Origin: 2-12-FULL-42-15 sp964196565
Lineage (GTDB): Bacteria > Pseudomonadota > Gammaproteobacteria > Coxiellales > Coxiellaceae
Assembly (NCBI GenBank): GCA_964196565.1
Contig: CAXMUH010000058.1
Coordinates: forward strand, 1 to 27,842
Length of the DNA stretch: 27,842 nucleotides
Reading direction: 5' to 3'
Part shown: positions 22,840-27,842 of the stretch, piece by piece
Position numbering within the stretch: position 1 is the first letter of the stretch
Layout of the letters: each line of letters opens with the position of its first letter
The notes under the pieces: generated by a model
The model's database searches: none
The model's input: the letters and a program-made list of their open reading frames with translations, nothing else
What the model was told of the DNA's origin: nothing
Program-made: the position numbers and the translations under genes

Positions 22840-25509
22840 GTGAAAAAAACAGATGCAAGCTTAAGCCATGATATCCATTTATTGGGGGATATTTTAGGGA
22901 TTACGATAAAAGAGCAAGTCGGTCAGCAATTTTATGACAAAGTTGAGCGTATCCGCCAGCTTGCTAAATCGGCACGCATTAAGGCAAGTTCATCTGCAGA
23001 TACTAAAAAACTAAAATCCCTGATTAAAAAGCAAAGCAATGAAGATCTATTGTTGTTGGCGAGAAGTTTTAGTCATTTTTTAAATTTAGCGAATATTGCT
23101 GAGGCATATCAACAGGTTCGATGCTTACATCAGTTTGAGGTAAATCAAAATAACCCGCTAAAAAAAATCTCACTCGAAACTGTATTTTCTGATTTATTGC
23201 AGAAAAAAAATATTTCTAAGCAAAAGTTATTTGATACTGTTATTCACCTTGATATGGGTTTAGTGTTAACTGCCCATCCAACAGAAGTCAAACGCAGGAC
23301 ATTGATTCGAATACTTACCGCCATTGCGGATCTGTTAGAAACAAAAGATCGGGTGCGCTTGGGAGATCGAGAGCAAACTAAGATTAACAACAAATTGCAT
23401 GCATTAATTACTTCTGTTTGGCAAACAGATGAAATTCGACGAATTCGCCCATCACCGGTTGAAGAAGCAAAGTGGGGCTTTGCTATTATTGAAGATTCAT
23501 TGTGGAATGCAATTCCGGCTTATTGCCGCCACTTAGATAAAGCATTAAAAAAATATTGCGATAAACCACTGCCGCTTAATGTTTCTCCTTTTCATTTTGG
23601 CTCTTGGATGGGTGGCGATCGTGATGGCAATCCGAATGTGGTGGCATCAACAACACGTAAAGTTTGTTTATTATCACGCTGGATGGCAGCTGATTTATAT
23701 GATCGTGACGTGACGCATTTGGTGCATCATTTATCCATGCGAGAATGCAATGCTAAGTTGAGAAAAGTGGTGGGTAATGTGCATGAGCCTTATCGTACGA
23801 TACTGCGGGTATTGCGTGGTAAACTGAGGGCTACACGTTTATCGATTGAGGCAGAATTAGGCGGTAGTGATTTAAAGGTGAAAAAAGCAAAGACATTGGA
23901 TCGTTTTGATGACTTTATTAATCCGCTATTGCTTTGCTATGAGTCACTTTGTGAATGCAAAGGTGAGGTGATTGCTAACAGAGAATTATTAGACCTTATT
24001 CGTCGCGCGTATTGTTTTGGCTTAACGCTAACACGCTTGGATATTCGTCAAGAAGCGGCAAGGCATAGTCAACTGCTTGATGCTATTACTAAAGCGTTAG
24101 GTTTAGGCAGTTATATTGAATGGGATGAGCAAAAAAGAATTGAATTTTTAACTCAAGAATGTAAAAGTAAACGCCCATTAATACCGAATAATATTAAACT
24201 TAATCCTGAAGACCAAGAAGTATTGGATACGTTTAAGGTGATTGCCAATGAACCGCGGGATGGTTTTGGCGCCTATGTTATATCGATGGCCAGCTCAGTA
24301 TCGGATGTTTTAGCTGTATTATTGCTTCAAATTGCGGTGGGGGTTAAAAATCCGTTGCGTATTGTACCCCTATTTGAGACTTTGGCTGATTTGGAAAATG
24401 CGCCTCTGATAATGAAAAACCTTTTTTCAGTTTCTTTTTATCATCAAAGGATTAAGGGCAGCCAAGAAGTGATGATTGGCTATTCAGATTCAGGTAAAGA
24501 TGCGGGTAAACTTGCCGCCACTTGGGCGCAATATGTTGCCCAAGAAAAATTAGTTTTAGTTGCCAAGCAATATAAAATTCAATTAACCTTGTTCCATGGT
24601 CGTGGTGGATCGGTTGGGCGTGGTGGCGGCCCAGTGCATCAAGCGCTATCATCGCAACCGCCTAATTCGGTATGCGGTCGAATGCGAGTGACAGAGCAGG
24701 GTGAGGTTATCCAGCAAAAGTATGGCTTGCCGCAATTGGCTTATCACAATTTAAATTTATATACCTCTGCTGTTTTAAGTGCGACTTTAGATCCACCCAT
24801 TGCACCCAAGCTTGCTTGGCGTAAATTAATGGATCAAATGTCCTTGGATTCAGTAAGAGTCTATCGTGATACCATTCGCAATGATAAAAACTTTATTAAT
24901 TATTTTCATGAAGTGACGCCAGAGCAGGAGCTAAATCGGCTTTGTATTGGATCGCGTCCAGCAAAAAGAAAAAATAAAGGTGGAATAGAAGCCTTGCGAG
25001 CAATTCCCTGGGTTTTTGCCTGGACGCAGACACGCTTAAATTTGCCAGCCTGGTTGGGTATTGCTGAAGCCTTGAATCACGCGATTAAAAATAACAAAAA
25101 AGCAGTGTTGCAAGATATGATGCAGCACTGGCCGTTTTTCGATTCTTTTATGGATATGTTAGATATGGTGTTAGCTAAATCAGACCTGGAGATTGCTAAA
25201 AATTATGAAGATTTCTTAGCAAGTGATGCGGTTAAACCAACAGGCAAAAAACTAAGATCACAATTAAAAGACACCTTAGCTGTTAATAAGGCATTAATCG
25301 GCAACTTGGCATTATCTAAGGAACGTAAAAATTATCGTGCTTCCATCCATGTCCGCAACACCTATGCTGATCCGATTAATTTGATCCAGGCGGAAGTGAT
25401 GCGCAGGCTCTATCAGACCAAAGTGAAAAAAGGCGAAAAATCTATTTTAGAAGATGCATTGATGGTCACCATTGCCGGCATTTCCGCGGCAATGAAAAAC
25501 ACCGGTTAA
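22840..25509 (+). CDS. ppc: Phosphoenolpyruvate carboxylase
   Basis: PEP carboxylase converts PEP and bicarbonate to oxaloacetate and phosphate, replenishing the TCA cycle. It has 889 aa (E. coli 883). Active-site motifs are all present: LTAHPTEVKRRTL with catalytic H146, GSWMGGDRDGNPNV (254-267), GYSDSGKDAG with K553, the FHGRGGSVGRGGGP loop with H586, and RVTEQGEVIQQKYG. The C-terminus AGISAAMKNTG is the standard ending that forms part of the active and allosteric region. The start is GTG with AAGG upstream, behind an extended -10 promoter. It is a single-gene unit followed by a repeat pair. Confidence 0.98.
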   Translation: MKKTDASLSHDIHLLGDILGITIKEQVGQQFYDKVERIRQLAKSARIKASSSADTKKLKSLIKKQSNEDLLLLARSFSHFLNLANIAEAYQQVRCLHQFEVNQNNPLKKISLETVFSDLLQKKNISKQKLFDTVIHLDMGLVLTAHPTEVKRRTLIRILTAIADLLETKDRVRLGDREQTKINNKLHALITSVWQTDEIRRIRPSPVEEAKWGFAIIEDSLWNAIPAYCRHLDKALKKYCDKPLPLNVSPFHFGSWMGGDRDGNPNVVASTTRKVCLLSRWMAADLYDRDVTHLVHHLSMRECNAKLRKVVGNVHEPYRTILRVLRGKLRATRLSIEAELGGSDLKVKKAKTLDRFDDFINPLLLCYESLCECKGEVIANRELLDLIRRAYCFGLTLTRLDIRQEAARHSQLLDAITKALGLGSYIEWDEQKRIEFLTQECKSKRPLIPNNIKLNPEDQEVLDTFKVIANEPRDGFGAYVISMASSVSDVLAVLLLQIAVGVKNPLRIVPLFETLADLENAPLIMKNLFSVSFYHQRIKGSQEVMIGYSDSGKDAGKLAATWAQYVAQEKLVLVAKQYKIQLTLFHGRGGSVGRGGGPVHQALSSQPPNSVCGRMRVTEQGEVIQQKYGLPQLAYHNLNLYTSAVLSATLDPPIAPKLAWRKLMDQMSLDSVRVYRDTIRNDKNFINYFHEVTPEQELNRLCIGSRPAKRKNKGGIEALRAIPWVFAWTQTRLNLPAWLGIAEALNHAIKNNKKAVLQDMMQHWPFFDSFMDMLDMVLAKSDLEIAKNYEDFLASDAVKPTGKKLRSQLKDTLAVNKALIGNLALSKERKNYRASIHVRNTYADPINLIQAEVMRRLYQTKVKKGEKSILEDALMVTIAGISAAMKNTG

Positions 25510-25513
25510 ATTA

Positions 25514-25592
25514 GGATCCCCCCACTCGTGTCCTCGGTCGGGATGACGCTCCTTGCCCGTCATTCCGAGAGAGCGAAGCGATCCGAGGAATC
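25514..25592. repeat. Inverted pair of GTCATTCCGAG-type repeats between ppc and the copper oxidase gene
   Basis: GGATCC...GGTCGGGATGAC (25514-25547) and GTCATTCCGAG...CCGAGGAATC (25559-25592) are imperfect inverted copies of the family also found after cysS. They occupy most of the 123-bp gap between two convergent genes, where a two-way hairpin could serve as terminator for both. Confidence 0.8.
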
Positions 25593-25632
25593 TTAAGCGC
25601 TGTGGTTCTTAACCATAGTTGATGACGTGAGG

Positions 25633-27842
25633 TTAAAATAAAAGTGACAACCCAAATGTAATAACATTCTCAATCGCAGGTTCACCTTCTTCAACTTGTA
25701 GATTTTTAAACACTCCATGTGCTTGCTCATATTCGTATTGTGCGAAAATATTTACGCCCGTGGTAACGCGGTAATAAGGGCGTATCGTATAGCGCATTTG
25801 ATTTAAGCCATTGCCAATTTCAGCTTGCTCAATCGTTTTGGTGGCTAAAATACTACGAATCGCAAGCCGAATAAAAAAATTATTGGTGATTTGAGTATCG
25901 CGTGAAAGTTCAATATCAAATTTGACACTGCCTCTATGATAGTAGACTCTGACGTCGGTCTCGATAAAATATGGCATCAGACCTTCAATGCCTATTCCGG
26001 GTTGCCAATAAGGAGTTTTGCTGGGGCGGTAAAAATAATTTGCACCGCCTTTTATCGCCCAAAACTGCGCTATCGGATGCCAGTAGAAAATATCGAGATC
26101 GAGATCTTCTATTTTGCCTTTATTCAATTCGGCTTCTTTGCTAAATAATTCCAGCTTGTGATAATCGCTTCCATATAAGCCTTTAAAAGTTGCCTCTTGG
26201 ATATTATGAAAAGGATCTTCGCCGACGTCTAGAAAGCTCGCAAAATATAGACCAGGCGGGTGTCCAGAGGGATGCTGAATTATAGCGTAATCGAGAGGCA
26301 AAATTTCATCTTTGCGGATAATAATTTGATTTTTATAAGGTGTCGCTTTTATATAGTTTTGCGGTTTTGCCTTACCCGCTGCGATATCAATAATGCTTGT
26401 ATACTGAAATACTTGCGCCATTCCAGCCATCATATGATAAAGATGATGACAGTGGAAAAACCATTGGCCGCTGGCATCTGTGTCGAAGTCTGCGACCACT
26501 GTGGCGCCAGGTGGAACTAAAATAGTATGCATCAAAGGGTCAAATGCACCATGACCATTACGTAAAATATACCAATGACCGTGAATATGCATTGGATGTT
26601 TCATCATTGACTGATTGGTAAAGATGATGCGATAGCGTTTTCCAGGTTTGATTAGAATGGGTTTCGCATTATATTCTGGCACACCGTTGAGAAACCAAAT
26701 ATAAGAATGCATCCAGCCAAATAGCTGCATTCGGATAACTTTTTCGATCGGTCTGTTTGGATTATTGGTTTTTACGGCAGCAGTTAAATGCTGGTATTTA
26801 GTGCCGTTAGTGGTTGGAGATGAATGTGAGGCGTGATGCGCGTGGTTCATCCCAGACATATTGTTATGCCCCATACTGATAGGTGGTGGTATCGGAAAAG
26901 GAATGACGTGGTTAATATCAATGGCCTGATGTGGCTGAGTAATCAATGCGCCGTATGCAGCACCGATGGTATCTTGTGATTCTGCATAAATAATATAGGG
27001 TTTGTTTTTTCGAATTTTAACTAAAACATCATAGGTTTCACCTGAGGCAATCGTAAAATCTCGCACAAAGTAAGGTTTTACATTGTTCCCATCGATTTGC
27101 ACAATTTGCATTTTTGTGCCGGGTATTTTTACATGAAATATGGTGCTTGCGCCGGCATCGATAAAGCGAAGACGAACAGTGTCACCGACTTTTACACGCT
27201 TAATCCAAGGGCGCGTTTTGGGATGACCATTTATTAAAAACGCATCATAAGCTACGTCGGTCAGATCGTAAATGCTCATTCGCATATGTTGCATCATTTT
27301 ATAATCGCTGACTAACTTTTTGCGCTGCCGCGGAGTTCCGCTAAAATAATCACGTAGGAAATGCATGAGTGAGGGCTGCAGTGGAAAGCGAGGAGAAAAG
27401 TAATCGCCATCTTTTTTTAGATCCATAAAAATAGTATGTGCCGGCAGATTACTCCAATCCGATAACACAATGGGATATTGCTTTGTGAAATGGAATGGCG
27501 GTGGTATGAGTGGATCTATAATAAAAGCCCCATATAAGCCTTCTTGTTCTTGCACGCCAGAATGAGCGTGATACCAATAGGTTCCGGATTGATGCAGAGT
27601 GAACTTATAATGAAATACGCCACCGGGTGGAATGGGTTTTTGACTAACACCTTCTACCCCATCCATTTGCCACGGCACCAATAAGCCATGCCAATGCACG
27701 GACGTATTCATAGGCAGATGATTATAAACATTCAAGGTGACATGATCGCCTTGCTTAAAATGCAATGTGGGTGCTGGAAGTTGATCATTTGCTACGATGG
27801 CTGTATTCACAGCTGTTCCGGTAAAATTAACGGTTTTATGCG
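25633..27842 (-). CDS. CopA-type multicopper oxidase fused to a CopB outer-membrane domain, 5' end outside the window
   Basis: Periplasmic copper oxidase of the CopA/PcoA type joined in one frame to CopB/PcoB. Residues are numbered from the GTG at 27810, but the frame continues to the window end with VNFTGTA, so the true start and any Tat signal are missing. Cupredoxin 1 carries HWHG (39-42) and HAHSG (81-85). A Met/His-rich segment (313-330) probably binds copper. The last cupredoxin has HPMHIHG (405-411) and HCHHLYHMMAGM (453-464) with the type 1 copper Cys454. From about 505 to 725 the sequence follows CopB: LYFASFLDVGED, GLYGSDYHKLEL, WHPIAQFWAIKGG, GIEGLMPYFIETD and NGLNQMRY. It ends in Phe, as beta-barrel proteins recognised by BAM do. 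No Met occurs between 464 and 612, arguing against separate initiation of CopB. Confidence 0.88.
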   Translation of the reverse strand, partial: HKTVNFTGTAVNTAIVANDQLPAPTLHFKQGDHVTLNVYNHLPMNTSVHWHGLLVPWQMDGVEGVSQKPIPPGGVFHYKFTLHQSGTYWYHAHSGVQEQEGLYGAFIIDPLIPPPFHFTKQYPIVLSDWSNLPAHTIFMDLKKDGDYFSPRFPLQPSLMHFLRDYFSGTPRQRKKLVSDYKMMQHMRMSIYDLTDVAYDAFLINGHPKTRPWIKRVKVGDTVRLRFIDAGASTIFHVKIPGTKMQIVQIDGNNVKPYFVRDFTIASGETYDVLVKIRKNKPYIIYAESQDTIGAAYGALITQPHQAIDINHVIPFPIPPPISMGHNNMSGMNHAHHASHSSPTTNGTKYQHLTAAVKTNNPNRPIEKVIRMQLFGWMHSYIWFLNGVPEYNAKPILIKPGKRYRIIFTNQSMMKHPMHIHGHWYILRNGHGAFDPLMHTILVPPGATVVADFDTDASGQWFFHCHHLYHMMAGMAQVFQYTSIIDIAAGKAKPQNYIKATPYKNQIIIRKDEILPLDYAIIQHPSGHPPGLYFASFLDVGEDPFHNIQEATFKGLYGSDYHKLELFSKEAELNKGKIEDLDLDIFYWHPIAQFWAIKGGANYFYRPSKTPYWQPGIGIEGLMPYFIETDVRVYYHRGSVKFDIELSRDTQITNNFFIRLAIRSILATKTIEQAEIGNGLNQMRYTIRPYYRVTTGVNIFAQYEYEQAHGVFKNLQVEEGEPAIENVITFGLSLLF

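Noticed and set aside
27808..27810. GTG as the start of the copper oxidase
   Set aside because: In-frame codons upstream encode VNFTG, part of the conserved CopA N-terminus; the gene is cut by the window end.
1..27842. tRNA or rRNA genes
   Set aside because: No cloverleaf with a T-loop GGTTCGAATCC-like core or rRNA segment was seen on either strand by eye; a covariance-model scan would be decisive.

Overview
The window is an ordinary gammaproteobacterial chromosome segment with islands of unusual genes. It is modestly AT-rich. The housekeeping proteins (AccA, TilS, LepA, RNase III, Era, RecO, PdxJ, LpxH, CysS, PEP carboxylase) are gammaproteobacterial in length and motif. LpxH implies a Gram-negative lipid A pathway. 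Two large multi-pass proteins of no family I recognise, a PilVWX-like minor pilin set and many short dispersed palindromic repeats would fit a host-associated member of the Legionellales (Coxiellaceae or Berkiella-like). That placement is inference, not something the sequence proves.

Layout. 1-4591 (+): the 3' part of trhO (tRNA U34 hydroxylase) coupled to an RsmF-type rRNA m5C methyltransferase, a repeat-filled gap, then accA overlapping tilS. 4588-6486 (-): an orphan 632-residue membrane protein that meets tilS tail to tail with a 4-bp overlap. 6487-6889: an AT-rich promoter gap. 6890-11741 (+): the operon lepA-rnc-era-recO-pdxJ, without the usual lepB between lepA and rnc. 11746-12518: a GxxExxY (PDDEXK-type) gene inside nested inverted repeats. 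12515-13258 (-): lpxH. 13405-15265 (+): a DUF985 cupin gene directly upstream of cysS. 15266-15572: repeats and an AT-rich promoter region. 15573-19010 (+): an orphan 1145-residue protein. 19105-21234 (+): the NfeD-type membrane protease and slipin pair. 21238-21508: repeats of the dispersed families, one of them inside a coding sequence. 21448-22746 (+): a compact overlapping operon of three prepilin-like proteins, two of them without a head domain, plus a small secreted protein with 12 cysteines. 22840-25509 (+): ppc. 25633 to the window end (-): a CopA-type multicopper oxidase fused in frame to a CopB outer-membrane domain.

The most notable points are the single-chain CopA-CopB protein, the reduced minor-pilin cluster with its Cys-rich partner where PilY1 would be expected, the GxxExxY cassette, and two otherwise unrelated orphan proteins. 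These two share a C-terminal Gln-Asp-(Asp)-Ser-Phe-Thr tail, nearly identical in DNA, and a similar AT-rich upstream element. They are candidate secreted effectors or members of one undescribed family.
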